From an uncultured Pelagibacteraceae bacterium (GTDB lineage: Bacteria > Pseudomonadota > Alphaproteobacteria > Pelagibacterales > Pelagibacteraceae): DNA of 54,950 nucleotides. This document shows positions 41,603 through 50,046 of the stretch, piece after piece. Under the pieces are notes generated by a model. The model did no database searches. It was given only the letters and a program-made list of their open reading frames with translations, and had not been told where the DNA came from. The stretch's first letter is position 1. Every line of letters begins with the position of its first letter. The position numbers and the translations under genes are program-made. The DNA lies in contig CACJYR010000006.1 of NCBI GenBank assembly GCA_902597675.1, positions 1 through 54,950 of the forward strand, in the 5' to 3' direction.

Positions 41603-44080
41603 ATGATAAAAAATAAAATTACAGCTGTTCTTGGTCCAACAAATACAGGTAAAACTCATCTTGCTATTGAGACTATGCTGTCGTTTGACACTGGAATGAT
41701 AGGTTTTCCTTTGAGATTGTTAGCTAGAGAAGTTTACGACAAGGTAATTAAAAGGGTAAGTTTAGATAAAGTTGCATTAATTACTGGTGAAGAAAAAATA
41801 ATTCCTACAAATGCAAAGTATTATCTGTGTACTGTTGAATCTATGCCTATTGATAAAGAATTAGATTTTGTAGGCGTGGATGAAATTCAAATGTGCGCAG
41901 ACCATGAGCGAGGTCATATTTTTACAGACAGATTGTTGAACTTAAGAGGAATAAAATTAACAATGTTAATGGGATCAAATACTATAAGACCAATTATTTC
42001 TAATCTTGATGATGACATCGAATTTATAAATCGAACTAGACTTTCAAAACTTTCTTATGTTGGTCATAAAAAAATTTCAAGAATTCAAAGAAAAACCGCA
42101 ATTATAGCATTTTCTGCAGAGGAAGTTTACGCCATCGCTGAACTTATAAGAAGACAAAAAGGAGGAGCTTCTATTGTTATGGGATCTCTAAGCCCAAAGA
42201 CAAGGAATGCACAAGTAGAGCTGTATCAATCTGGAGATGTTGATTTTCTAGTAGCAACTGATGCTATTGGTATGGGAATAAATATGGATCTTGATCACGT
42301 TTATTTTTCCAATTTAAAAAAATTTGATGGAAAAAAATTAAGGAAGCTAAATTTAGCAGAAATTGGACAAATAGCTGGTAGAGCAGGAAGATATTTGAAC
42401 AATGGAAATTTTGGTATAACAGGAGAATGTAAAGAAATAAATGCTGATGAAGTAGATCTATTGGAAAATCATAAATTTGAGGAAATCCAATCTTTATTTT
42501 GGAGAAATTCAAATTTAAACTTTGAGAGTCCTTTTAAATTATTAAAATCTTTAGAAGAAAAGCCTAATAGAAGATGGTTAAGAAAAATACATGAGTGCGA
42601 AGATGAAAAAGCCTTAAAATTTTTTTTAAGAGATAAAAATTTGGAAAATAGAAAATTTGATAAAGATAAATTAAGTCTTTTATGGGAATGTTGCCAAATA
42701 CCAGATTTTGTTAAAAAAACCTATGGCAATCACTATGAAGTGATTGAAAATGTTTTCAAATATTTAACAAGTGAAAAGGGTAAAATTACAGATGATTATA
42801 TGCGACTTCAACTCGTCAAACTTGATAAATTAGATGGAAATGTAGATTCTTTATCAAATAGAATTGCAAATGTAAGAACTTGGTCATATGTTTCAAATAA
42901 AAATAATTGGATAGAAAATCAAAACTATTGGATAGAAAAGACAAAACACTTAGAGGATAAGTTATCAGATAGATTACATGAGGAGCTTACAAAAACTTTT
43001 ATTGACAAAAGGGCAAGTGTCCTAGCAAGAGGCTTAAAGCAAGATATGAAATTTGATACTAAAATTTTAGAAAATAACGAAGTAATGATTGATGATCAAT
43101 TTATTGGAAAGATAAATGGACTTAAATTAGAACTAGATTTAAAAAAGGGTGCTTTAGAAACAGATATCAAATCGCTCAAAAAAGCAGCAAGACAGACAGT
43201 TGGTCCAGAACTTCAAAAAAGAATAGATACAATAATCGAGACAGGTTTAATAGAACTAAACGAGGATTTTAAAATTTATTGGAGAAAGTCTCCAATAGCA
43301 AAATTGCAACCAGGTAGAGACTATTTAAATCCAAATATTGTTCTTATAGTTGATGATATACTTGAAACAGATCAATTAAAAAAATTAAATAATTATTTAA
43401 TGAAATGGCTAAAAAATAAAATACAAAATGTTTTGACCAATTTAATTGATTTGAGAAACCTTAAAGAAAAAAATTCATCAATTAAAGCTCTTGCATATCA
43501 ATTGTATGAGAACAATGGAGTGCTTCAAAGAAATCAAGTTACAGATTATCTAAAAATATTAGGACAAAATGAGCGGAAATTTTTGAGAGATCAAGGAGTA
43601 AAATTTGGAAGATATCATGTATTTTTACATAAATTAATCAAACCAGAAGCTGTATCCCTAAGAACTTTGCTTTGGAAAAATTATCATCAAAAATATTTTA
43701 ATTTAAAACCTCCTGTGTTTGGTTTAAATTTTTTAGAAAATGACAAGATTAAAAACAGAAATTTTATGTTACTTTGTGGATTTGAGAAATTTAACAATTT
43801 TTACGTAAGGATTGATATTTTGGAGAGATTATTTGTTCAAATTATTAATTCAAACTCAGAAAAGAATGAAATTAAGTTAATTCCTGAAATGTTAAATTTA
43901 CTTGGATGTAACAAGGACAACTTTAAAAAGCTGTTAAAAATTATGGGTTATAAAGTTTTTGAAAAAAATAATGATATATTTTTTAAATATAATCCTAGAA
44001 AGAGCTCAAAAAAAGTAAGTGAAAAATTTGTTAAAGAAAGTCCTTTCAAAGTGTTAAAAAATTTAAATTTAAACCAGTAA
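41603..44080 (+). CDS. SUV3-like ATP-dependent RNA helicase
   Basis: 825 aa. Walker A GPTNTGKT lies at 11-18, DEIQ box in GVDEIQM (93-96), MGSNTIRP (motif III) and the C-terminal helicase lobe with MGSLSPKTRN, VATDAIGMGINM and QIAGRAGRYLNNG. The motifs match the mitochondrial degradosome helicase SUV3 and its alphaproteobacterial relatives, which unwind RNA for decay. The C-terminal ~450 residues contain helical regions of the family and end in a basic tail. It starts a plus-strand run with the TerB-like gene, fdxA and carD at 0-3 bp spacing or overlap. Confidence 0.92.
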   Translation: MIKNKITAVLGPTNTGKTHLAIETMLSFDTGMIGFPLRLLAREVYDKVIKRVSLDKVALITGEEKIIPTNAKYYLCTVESMPIDKELDFVGVDEIQMCADHERGHIFTDRLLNLRGIKLTMLMGSNTIRPIISNLDDDIEFINRTRLSKLSYVGHKKISRIQRKTAIIAFSAEEVYAIAELIRRQKGGASIVMGSLSPKTRNAQVELYQSGDVDFLVATDAIGMGINMDLDHVYFSNLKKFDGKKLRKLNLAEIGQIAGRAGRYLNNGNFGITGECKEINADEVDLLENHKFEEIQSLFWRNSNLNFESPFKLLKSLEEKPNRRWLRKIHECEDEKALKFFLRDKNLENRKFDKDKLSLLWECCQIPDFVKKTYGNHYEVIENVFKYLTSEKGKITDDYMRLQLVKLDKLDGNVDSLSNRIANVRTWSYVSNKNNWIENQNYWIEKTKHLEDKLSDRLHEELTKTFIDKRASVLARGLKQDMKFDTKILENNEVMIDDQFIGKINGLKLELDLKKGALETDIKSLKKAARQTVGPELQKRIDTIIETGLIELNEDFKIYWRKSPIAKLQPGRDYLNPNIVLIVDDILETDQLKKLNNYLMKWLKNKIQNVLTNLIDLRNLKEKNSSIKALAYQLYENNGVLQRNQVTDYLKILGQNERKFLRDQGVKFGRYHVFLHKLIKPEAVSLRTLLWKNYHQKYFNLKPPVFGLNFLENDKIKNRNFMLLCGFEKFNNFYVRIDILERLFVQIINSNSEKNEIKLIPEMLNLLGCNKDNFKKLLKIMGYKVFEKNNDIFFKYNPRKSSKKVSEKFVKESPFKVLKNLNLNQ

Positions 44081-44083
44081 GTA

Positions 44084-44497
44084 ATGTTTTTTAAAGAAAA
44101 AAAAGGAGATACTAAAAATAGTGATTTAGCAAGAGTTGCAGCATTATTGATTCATGCCGCAAAAATTGATGAGAACTTTTCAAAAGAAGAAGAAATCATA
44201 ATAAGTAAAGCACTTTTGAAAGTAGGTGCAGACCAAAATAATTTAGAAAATATTTTAAAAGAAGGTAAAGAAATAGAGGAAAACTCTAACCAAATTTTAG
44301 ATTTTACAAGGGAAGTTAAAAATATGGATGATAAAAAAAAAATTGAAATTATAGAAACCCTTTGGAGAATAATTTACTCAAATAAAGAGGCAGATATGTT
44401 TGAAACTAATTTGATGAGACGACTTGCAGGCTTATTGTATATTGACAATAAGGTCATGGGAGATATCAAAGAGAAAATTAAAAAAGAAAATCAATAA
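44084..44497 (+). CDS. TerB-like helical protein
   Basis: 137 aa, all-helical in appearance. [32 protein letters not shown] and the repeat-like [28 protein letters not shown] match the TerB/DjlA-like fold, which often carries an acidic metal-binding site (here [10 protein letters not shown]). The role is not known. It lies 3 bp downstream of the helicase and shares one base with fdxA. Confidence 0.8.
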   Translation: MFFKEKKGDTKNSDLARVAALLIHAAKIDENFSKEEEIIISKALLKVGADQNNLENILKEGKEIEENSNQILDFTREVKNMDDKKKIEIIETLWRIIYSNKEADMFETNLMRRLAGLLYIDNKVMGDIKEKIKKENQ

Positions 44498-44823
44498 TGA
44501 CATATATAGTTAACGACAAATGCATTAAATGTAAGTTAATGGACTGTGTTGAAGTTTGCCCTGTGGATTGTTTCTATGAAGGAAAAAATATGCTTGTAAT
44601 TAAACCTGATGAGTGTATAGATTGTGGCGTTTGTGAGCCTGAGTGTCCTGTTGATGCAATAAAAGCTGATACAGAGCCAGGGTCTGAAAAATGGCTAGAA
44701 ATCAATAAACAATATTCCGAAATCTGGCCGAATATAACAGTTAAGAAAGATCCTCCATCGGATCACGAAAAATATAAAGATGAGCAAAATAAGTTTGAAA
44801 AGTATTTTAAAGAAAACCTTTAA
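44497..44823 (+). CDS. fdxA: 7Fe ferredoxin
   Basis: 108 aa. Cysteines at 9, 12, 17, 21 and 40, 43, 46, 50 in [14 protein letters not shown] and [16 protein letters not shown] give a 3Fe-4S plus 4Fe-4S pair with the FdxA tail ([17 protein letters not shown]). It is a soluble electron carrier and its partner here is unknown. Its last 44 bp overlap the carD start in another frame. Confidence 0.95.
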   Translation: MTYIVNDKCIKCKLMDCVEVCPVDCFYEGKNMLVIKPDECIDCGVCEPECPVDAIKADTEPGSEKWLEINKQYSEIWPNITVKKDPPSDHEKYKDEQNKFEKYFKENL

Positions 44824-45652
44824 AAAAAGTAAAGCTACTAAATCGAAAAAAAAGGCAAAAACCAAAAAGGTTGTTAAATTAAAAAAAGTAAAAAACAAGA
44901 TTAATAAATTACCAAAAAAATCAATTAAGACTAAAAAAATACCTTTAAAAAAATCTATAAAATCTGAAGCCAAAACTACAGTACAGAAAAGTGATGGTTT
45001 AAGAATTACAAAAAATAATGAGGCTAAACCAGAAATTAAAAAAGTAAAAAAACAAGAAACAGAAAAAAGAGAATATAAGATCAAAGATTACGTTGTATAC
45101 CCAAAACACGGTGTTGGGCAAATTACTGAATTTAAAAAAATAAATATTGGAGGAATAGACGTTGAAACTTACGTTATAAAATTTGAAAAAGATAAAGCTA
45201 ATGGGATGGTGCCTGTTAACAAACAATTACACTTAAGACCATTGGCTACTATCAATCAGGTAAATAAATGTATTTCAATATTAAAAAGTAAGCCTAAAAT
45301 AAAAAGATCTATGTGGAGTAGGAGAGCACAAGAATATGAAGCAAAAATTTCATCAGGTAAGATTTATGAACTAGCTGAAGTAGTAAGAGACCTCAATAAG
45401 GGAGATGATTTAATGGTTGACCAATCTTATAGTGAAAGACAATTGTTTGAAAAAGCATATGAAAGAATTCTTTCAGAATTTCAAATAATTCTAAATCTAT
45501 CATTAGAGGATACTCAAAAAAAATTAGATAAAGCTTTAAAAAGAAACTTAAATACTCAACCTAAACCAGATGCAGCACCAATAAAGCAAGCTTCATCAGA
45601 TTTGCCTGAAGAAGAGGCTGTTTCAGAAAATGAAGAAGATATAGATGAATAA
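44780..45652 (+). CDS. CarD/CdnL-family RNA polymerase-binding regulator with lysine-rich N-terminal tail
   Basis: 290 aa. Residues ~99-270 are the CarD domain: a Tudor-like RNA polymerase-interacting part ([17 protein letters not shown]), then the helical DNA-binding part ([28 protein letters not shown]). The N-terminal ~98 residues are extremely rich in Lys, with Ser/Thr/Val, and look disordered. No in-frame ATG lies between the start and the domain (only ATG1 or TTG at codon 5), so the tail is part of the gene despite a 44-bp overlap with fdxA. The C-terminus is acidic ([14 protein letters not shown]). A terminator follows at 3 bp. Confidence 0.88.
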   Translation: MSKISLKSILKKTFKKSKATKSKKKAKTKKVVKLKKVKNKINKLPKKSIKTKKIPLKKSIKSEAKTTVQKSDGLRITKNNEAKPEIKKVKKQETEKREYKIKDYVVYPKHGVGQITEFKKINIGGIDVETYVIKFEKDKANGMVPVNKQLHLRPLATINQVNKCISILKSKPKIKRSMWSRRAQEYEAKISSGKIYELAEVVRDLNKGDDLMVDQSYSERQLFEKAYERILSEFQIILNLSLEDTQKKLDKALKRNLNTQPKPDAAPIKQASSDLPEEEAVSENEEDIDE

Positions 45653-45654
45653 AA

Positions 45655-45696
45655 AAAAACGCCTCTCACACGTAAATCGTTATGAGAAGCGTTTTT
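45655..45696. terminator. Bidirectional intrinsic terminator
   Basis: Inverted repeat AAAAACGCCTCTCA / TGAGAAGCGTTTTT with a 14-nt loop and one mismatch. A T-run follows in both directions (five T on plus, nine T on minus). It ends carD on the plus strand and the 25-aa polybasic gene on the minus strand. It is the clearest GC-containing terminator in the window. Confidence 0.85.
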
Positions 45697-45715
45697 AATA
45701 AAGAATACTAAGTTA

Positions 45716-45793
45716 TTATCTTCTTCTTCTTTTTTTAGCTTTTTTCTTAGCTTTTTTCTTAGCCTTCTTTGCTTTTTTTCTTCTCTTAGGCAT
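45716..45793 (-). CDS. Polybasic Lys/Arg/Ala-rich mini-protein, 25 aa
   Basis: ATG at 45793 to TAA at 45716. The product starts MPKRRKKAKKAKKKAKKK and ends KKRRRR: 13 Lys, 6 Arg and 4 Ala among 25 residues. Support for a real gene: a Shine-Dalgarno AGGGAG 8 nt before the ATG, a promoter with perfect TTGACA at proper distance, a palindrome in the leader and an intrinsic terminator just downstream. The AKKK repeats resemble the C-tails of histone H1 and bacterial H1-like proteins, so nucleic-acid binding is likely by charge; the function is unknown. The coding DNA contains a 12-bp tandem repeat (45737-45760). Confidence 0.75.
   Translation of the reverse strand: MPKRRKKAKKAKKKAKKKAKKRRRR
45737..45760. 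repeat. 12-bp tandem repeat inside the polybasic gene
   Basis: Two exact copies of AGCTTTTTTCTT (plus strand), followed by a degenerate third (45761-45772). Each encodes AKKK on the minus strand. In-frame 12-bp units could expand or contract without a frameshift. Confidence 0.8.
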
Positions 45794-45817
45794 CTTTAGC
45801 TCCCTTTTTAAGTTAAA

Positions 45818-45833
45818 CGAATCAATTGATTCG
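45818..45833. promoter_or_regulatory. Perfect 16-bp palindrome in the leader of the polybasic gene
   Basis: CGAATCAATTGATTCG is its own reverse complement. It lies 25-40 bp before the ATG at 45793 and about 11 bp after the predicted -10 box. It could be an operator for a dimeric repressor or an mRNA 5' hairpin. It contains GC pairs at both ends, unlike the many AT-only palindromes here. Confidence 0.5.
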
Positions 45834-45844
45834 CTATTAGTTTA

Positions 45845-45873
45845 TTTTTATTTTTTTATGTGCCTTATGTCAA
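45845..45873 (-). promoter_or_regulatory. Sigma-70-type promoter for the polybasic gene
   Basis: On the minus strand a perfect TTGACA (45873-45868) is followed by a 17-bp spacer and TAAAAA (45850-45845, four of six consensus bases). The predicted start near 45838 gives a ~45-nt leader containing the palindrome. The rest of 45794-45993 is AT-rich; an AT-only hairpin at 45913-45942 is not interpreted. Confidence 0.5.
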
Positions 45874-45993
45874 ATCTTTAATTTTAAAGAAAATTTTTAA
45901 AATAAAATTAAAATTTAAATTTTTTTTTAAAAAAATTTAAATCTTAAAAAAGTTAGTGTTTATGCGCTTAATAATCAAATATTTTATAAAAAA

Positions 45994-47691
45994 TTAATAA
46001 AGTTTTTCTAAATCTTCTTTATATTTTTCTAAAATTTTTTTTCTTTTTAGTTTTAAAGTTGGTGTTAACATTCCATTTTCAATTGTAAATTCTTCATTAA
46101 TTAATTTTATTTTTTTTACTCTCTCAACAAGAGATAAGTTTTTATTTAGATCATCTATATATAATTCAATTTCTTTTTTATTTTTTTCACTATCACTTAC
46201 AATTAAAGCAACTAAATAAGTTTTTCTGTCTCCATAAACAAAACTTTGTTTAATTTTGTCGTCAAGACACAATAAATTTTCAATTTTTGAGGGTGAAATG
46301 TTATCACCACCAGAATTTACAATAATTTCTTTTTTTCTGTCAGTAATTTTCAAATTTCCTTCTTTTGTAATTTCACCTATGTCTCCTGTGTGTAACCAAC
46401 CATTTTTAAGTATATCGTCTGTTTCTTTTTTCATATTCCAGTAACCAAGCATTACATTTTCACCTTTAACAAGAATTTCACCATCTTGTGCAATCTTTAC
46501 CTCATTAGTTTTAAAAGGAGGTCCAACTGTCTCAATCTTGATTTTTTCAGGTATATTGCAACTTACAACTGGGGATGCCTCAGTAAGGCCATAACCTTGT
46601 AAAGTTGGCAGTCCGATAGAATTCAAAAATTCACCAATTTTTTGATCTAACGCGCCCCCTCCAGAAACAAAAGCCTTTAAATTTCCACCAAACTGATTTT
46701 TGATTTTTCGTCTTACTAATTTTTCACATAAGTAATTTAATATTTTTTCTCTAAAGCTCATATTCTCACCATTTAGTTTTTTTATTCCAAGCGAAATTGT
46801 CGAAGATATTAATTGTTTCTTGACACCTGTTTGCTTTGAAAAATTAATCGAAATCTTGCTATATAAATTTTGATAAAATCTAGGAACGGCAGTCATTATA
46901 GTTGGTTTGGCAACTGACATATTAGATAATAATTTTTCTAAACTTTCAGCATAGTAAATTTTTGCTCCTAATGTGATTTGTACAAATTGAACAGCATGTT
47001 CATATGAATGAGATAAAGGTAGCCAAGTCAAAAAAACAGGTTCACTATCTTTAACTAACGAATTCAAAATTTCTTGCGCACCCTCACAATTAGATAAAAT
47101 ACCCCCATGACTCAGCATTACACCTTTAGGGTTACCAGTTGTTCCTGATGTATAAATAATACAAGCTAGATCTTTTCTTTCAATATTTTGATTAAAGCTT
47201 AAATGATCTAAAGTTTTTTCTTTAGAAAATCTTTCAAAAATATTTTCTATACTATCAATTTGGTCATCTATATTTTCTATTGATAAAACTTTTATTTTAT
47301 CTGAAATGAATTTATCTATTTTTTTTAGTTGAATATTATTTGAGACAATACAAATTTTTGGATTACAATCATTAATGATATATTCATAATCTTTTTCAGA
47401 GTAAGTTGTAAATAAAGGAACTGTCACCCCACCAGCGTTCATTATGGCTATATCAGAAATAAGCCATTCAGGTCGATTTTCAGATAATAAAATGCACCTA
47501 TCCCCTTTAGATAAATTTTTTCTTAAATATTCAGATAAAATTTGAATATTTCTTTCAACTTGTTTCCAAGTAAGAAAATCTTTCTTATTATCCTTTAACC
47601 ATTTTAAAAATAACTTATCGGAAGTAGAGTTTAACTCATTATACTTCGTAAAAAAAAGTTCTACTAAACTGTTAATTTTACTTAATTCCAT
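45994..47691 (-). CDS. AMP-forming long-chain acyl-CoA synthetase
   Basis: 565 aa ANL-superfamily enzyme. The P-loop YTSGTTGNPKGV, LPLSHSYEHAVQ, the adenine motif QGYGLTEASPVVS, the hinge TGDIGEITKEGNLKITDRKKEI and the catalytic-lysine region near the C-terminus (TPTLKLKRKKI) are present. The LSHSYEHA and EFTIENGMLTPTLKLKR elements resemble long-chain fatty acyl-CoA ligases (FadD15/FACL type). It activates fatty acids for lipid remodelling or oxidation. It lies 4 bp downstream of tRNA-Leu. Confidence 0.92.
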   Translation of the reverse strand: MELSKINSLVELFFTKYNELNSTSDKLFLKWLKDNKKDFLTWKQVERNIQILSEYLRKNLSKGDRCILLSENRPEWLISDIAIMNAGGVTVPLFTTYSEKDYEYIINDCNPKICIVSNNIQLKKIDKFISDKIKVLSIENIDDQIDSIENIFERFSKEKTLDHLSFNQNIERKDLACIIYTSGTTGNPKGVMLSHGGILSNCEGAQEILNSLVKDSEPVFLTWLPLSHSYEHAVQFVQITLGAKIYYAESLEKLLSNMSVAKPTIMTAVPRFYQNLYSKISINFSKQTGVKKQLISSTISLGIKKLNGENMSFREKILNYLCEKLVRRKIKNQFGGNLKAFVSGGGALDQKIGEFLNSIGLPTLQGYGLTEASPVVSCNIPEKIKIETVGPPFKTNEVKIAQDGEILVKGENVMLGYWNMKKETDDILKNGWLHTGDIGEITKEGNLKITDRKKEIIVNSGGDNISPSKIENLLCLDDKIKQSFVYGDRKTYLVALIVSDSEKNKKEIELYIDDLNKNLSLVERVKKIKLINEEFTIENGMLTPTLKLKRKKILEKYKEDLEKLY

Positions 47692-47695
47692 AATT

Positions 47696-47780
47696 TGGTG
47701 GGCGAAGAGAGAATCGAACTCTCACTTCTTGCGAAACACGATTTTGAGTCGTGCGCGTCTACCAGTTCCGCCATTCGCCC
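47696..47780 (-). tRNA. tRNA-Leu (anticodon CAA)
   Basis: 85 nt on the minus strand, from GGGCGAATGGCGGAACTGG to an encoded CCA. The acceptor stem GGGCGAA/TTCGCCC pairs, the anticodon stem CACGA/TCGTG holds CTCAAAA (anticodon CAA), a class II variable arm follows, and the T-arm is GAGAGTTCGATTCTCTC. It decodes UUG. Confidence 0.97.
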
Positions 47781-47838
47781 TAGTTATTTAATAATTTATT
47801 AAATAGTATAAGAACTAAAATTATATTAAAACCAAAAA

Positions 47839-48444
47839 ATGTTTAAAAGTCTTTACAAAAAATGTTTAGATTTAGCAGCTCACAAAAGTTCTAAATATTA
47901 TTTGGCAATAGTCTCTTTTGTTGAAAGTTCATTTTTTCCTATTCCACCAGATGTAATGGTTATTCCAATGGTAATGTCAAAAAAAAATGATTTTATTAAA
48001 ATCTTTCTTATAACTACAATTTTTTCAGTTTTGGGTGGTATGCTTGGTTACTTAATTGGTGCGTTCTTTTTTGAATTTGGAACACACATTATGAGTTTTT
48101 ATGGTTATGAGGATAAATTATCAAAAATTAAAGAAAACTTAGTTAACACTGATGGTTTTTATGCTTGGTTAGGAGTACTTTTTTTAGCTGGTTTTACTCC
48201 TCTTCCATATAAAGTTTTTACAATTGCAAGCGGTTTAATAGGATTTAACTTTTTAATCTTTGTTTTAATAAGTTTAATTTCCCGAGGATTAAGATTTTTC
48301 ATCGTATCATACCTTTCTTATAAGTTCGGTGATTTATTTAATGAATATATGGATAAGCATGGGTCAAAATGGTTTACAATAATTGGAATATTAATTGTTA
48401 TTATTGGCTTAATAATTTATCTGATTTTTAAATCTCATGTTTAA
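47839..48444 (+). CDS. DedA/VTT-family membrane protein, YqaA-like
   Basis: 201 aa with four to five hydrophobic segments. SFVESSFFPIPPDVMVIPM near residue 27 and LAGFTPLPYKVFTIASGLIGF are the paired re-entrant motifs of the VTT/DedA fold, with Glu and Pro-rich loops; the acidic and Arg residues fit the family. It is probably a lipid flippase or envelope-homeostasis factor. It overlaps dsbB by 8 bp. Confidence 0.88.
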   Translation: MFKSLYKKCLDLAAHKSSKYYLAIVSFVESSFFPIPPDVMVIPMVMSKKNDFIKIFLITTIFSVLGGMLGYLIGAFFFEFGTHIMSFYGYEDKLSKIKENLVNTDGFYAWLGVLFLAGFTPLPYKVFTIASGLIGFNFLIFVLISLISRGLRFFIVSYLSYKFGDLFNEYMDKHGSKWFTIIGILIVIIGLIIYLIFKSHV

Positions 48445-48919
48445 TCTTAAAACTGAAATTTACTTGAGAATAATTTTTCTATTAAGTTTAATAGCTTTGA
48501 TTTCTGCTTATTTTATAGAGCATATTCTAGGCCACCAACCATGTAATTTGTGTTTGATAGAGAGAATTCCTTATGGGTTAAGTATAATTTTGATATCTTT
48601 AATGTTTATTATAAAAAAAAATGAAAATTTCTTTATTTTGCTTTTAATACTAACTTTTATTTTTTCTTTTTTTATTTCATTGTATCATTTCGGCATAGAA
48701 CAAGGCATTTTTCAAGAATCAACTATTTGTAGTGTAAAAAACTTTTCTGAAAACATAAGTAAAGAGGAATTACTAAATCAACTAAGTGAAAAAACTATAA
48801 GCTGTAAAGATGTGACATTTAGGATTTTAGGATTATCGCTTACTACTATTAATATTGTAATAAGTATATTATTTATTATAACCTTAATAAAAATTTTTAC
48901 TAAATATGAAAAAAACTGA
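48437..48919 (+). CDS. dsbB: Disulfide bond formation protein B
   Basis: 160 aa with four membrane helices. The first periplasmic loop has Cys36/Cys39 in QPCNLCLIERIPYG and the second Cys98 and Cys123, the arrangement for passing electrons from DsbA to ubiquinone. It overlaps dedA-like by 8 bp and coq7 by 14 bp. No dsbA in the window. Confidence 0.93.
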   Translation: MFNLKTEIYLRIIFLLSLIALISAYFIEHILGHQPCNLCLIERIPYGLSIILISLMFIIKKNENFFILLLILTFIFSFFISLYHFGIEQGIFQESTICSVKNFSENISKEELLNQLSEKTISCKDVTFRILGLSLTTINIVISILFIITLIKIFTKYEKN

Positions 48920-49436
48920 TAGTAGAGTTGAAGAATTTATTAGAGTTGACCATGCGGGCGAGAGGGGTGCTGTCAAAATTTATGAAGGTCAGTTATTAGC
49001 TTTAAATACAATTGTTAAAAATGACAATTTAAAAAAAACAATTGAGGATATGAAAGAACATGAAGTTGAACATTGTCAATTTTTTGAAAACGAAATAAAA
49101 AAAAGAAATATTGAGCCAACAAAATTTTTGCCATTGTGGGATCTGCTAGGTGTAGGTTTAGGTTTTGGGTCTACTATTCTTGGGAAGAAAGCAGCTATGC
49201 TTTGTACTGCCTCCGTTGAGGAAGTAATAGATAAACATTACCAAGATCAAATAAATCAACTTGGTCCTGAAGAAAAAAATCTTAAAAAGAAAATTATAAA
49301 ATTCAGAGAAGATGAACTCCATCATAAAGATATAGCTTATGAAAAAGGAGCTACCAAAAAAGGAATTTACTCAATTATGGATAAAATAATAAAAACAGGT
49401 TCAAAAATAGCAATTCGAATATCAGAAAAAGTATAA
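48906..49436 (+). CDS. coq7: Demethoxyubiquinone hydroxylase Coq7
   Basis: 176 aa di-iron monooxygenase adding the last hydroxyl in ubiquinone synthesis. The sequence RVDHAGERGAVKIYEGQL gives the first Glu ligand, KEHEVEHCQFF the ExxH pair, SVEEVIDKHYQ the third Glu and REDELHHKDIAYEKGA the second ExxH. Four ferritin-like helices fit. Its overlap with dsbB, which uses ubiquinone, is a functional link. Confidence 0.95.
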   Translation: MKKTDSRVEEFIRVDHAGERGAVKIYEGQLLALNTIVKNDNLKKTIEDMKEHEVEHCQFFENEIKKRNIEPTKFLPLWDLLGVGLGFGSTILGKKAAMLCTASVEEVIDKHYQDQINQLGPEEKNLKKKIIKFREDELHHKDIAYEKGATKKGIYSIMDKIIKTGSKIAIRISEKV

Positions 49437-49439
49437 AAT

Positions 49440-50009
49440 TTAGGCTTCTAATTCAACATCCCAATATAAATAGTCCATCCAGCTTTTATGTAAATAATTT
49501 GGGGGGAAATTTTTTCCATTACGATGTAAATCTTCTGTAGAGGGTTGAAAAGGATATTGCGTCAATTTCATGCCCGATAATTTTAACAGTTTGCCTCCTT
49601 TTTTAACATTACAAGCTGAACATGCTGTAACAACGTTATCCCAGTTGGTTTCTCCACCTTTTGATCTAGGCAATAAATGATCAAAGGTTAATTCCTCGTT
49701 GCTGCCACAATACTGGCAAGAAAACTTATCTCTTAGAAAAACATTAAATCTTGTAAAACTTGGTTTAGATTGAGGAACAATATAATCTTTTAGAGCAATT
49801 ACACTAGGCAATTGCATATTAAATGATGGACTTCTCACTACACGATCGTAATTACTGACTATAATTACACGATCTAAGAAAACTGATTTAACAGTATCCT
49901 GCCACGACCATAGAGATAAAGGATAGTAGCTTAATGGTCTATAATCAGCATTTAAAACTAGTGCAGGACATTTTTCTAGTGAAACATCTTGATCAATAAA
50001 ATTGTTCAT
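49440..50009 (-). CDS. HNH endonuclease domain protein
   Basis: 189 aa. The N-terminus has ALVLNADYRPLSYYPLSLWSW, typical of this conserved bacterial family. The HNH domain starts FSCQYCG, then LTFDHLLPRSKGG, WDNVVTACSACNVKKG, with paired Cys-x2-Cys for zinc and the DH catalytic element. Members are often chromosomal housekeeping genes and need not be restriction enzymes. It is convergent with coq7 with a 3-bp gap. Confidence 0.9.
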   Translation of the reverse strand: MNNFIDQDVSLEKCPALVLNADYRPLSYYPLSLWSWQDTVKSVFLDRVIIVSNYDRVVRSPSFNMQLPSVIALKDYIVPQSKPSFTRFNVFLRDKFSCQYCGSNEELTFDHLLPRSKGGETNWDNVVTACSACNVKKGGKLLKLSGMKLTQYPFQPSTEDLHRNGKNFPPNYLHKSWMDYLYWDVELEA

Positions 50010-50046
50010 ATCAAATTTTAACTTAAATAAAAATTTTTTTCAATAT

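Noticed and set aside
45913..45942. Long AT-only inverted repeat (ATTTAAATTTTTTT / AAAAAAATTTAAAT)
   Set aside because: Stretches of A followed by T form such palindromes by chance in this base composition; no GC stem and no gene end on either side to terminate.
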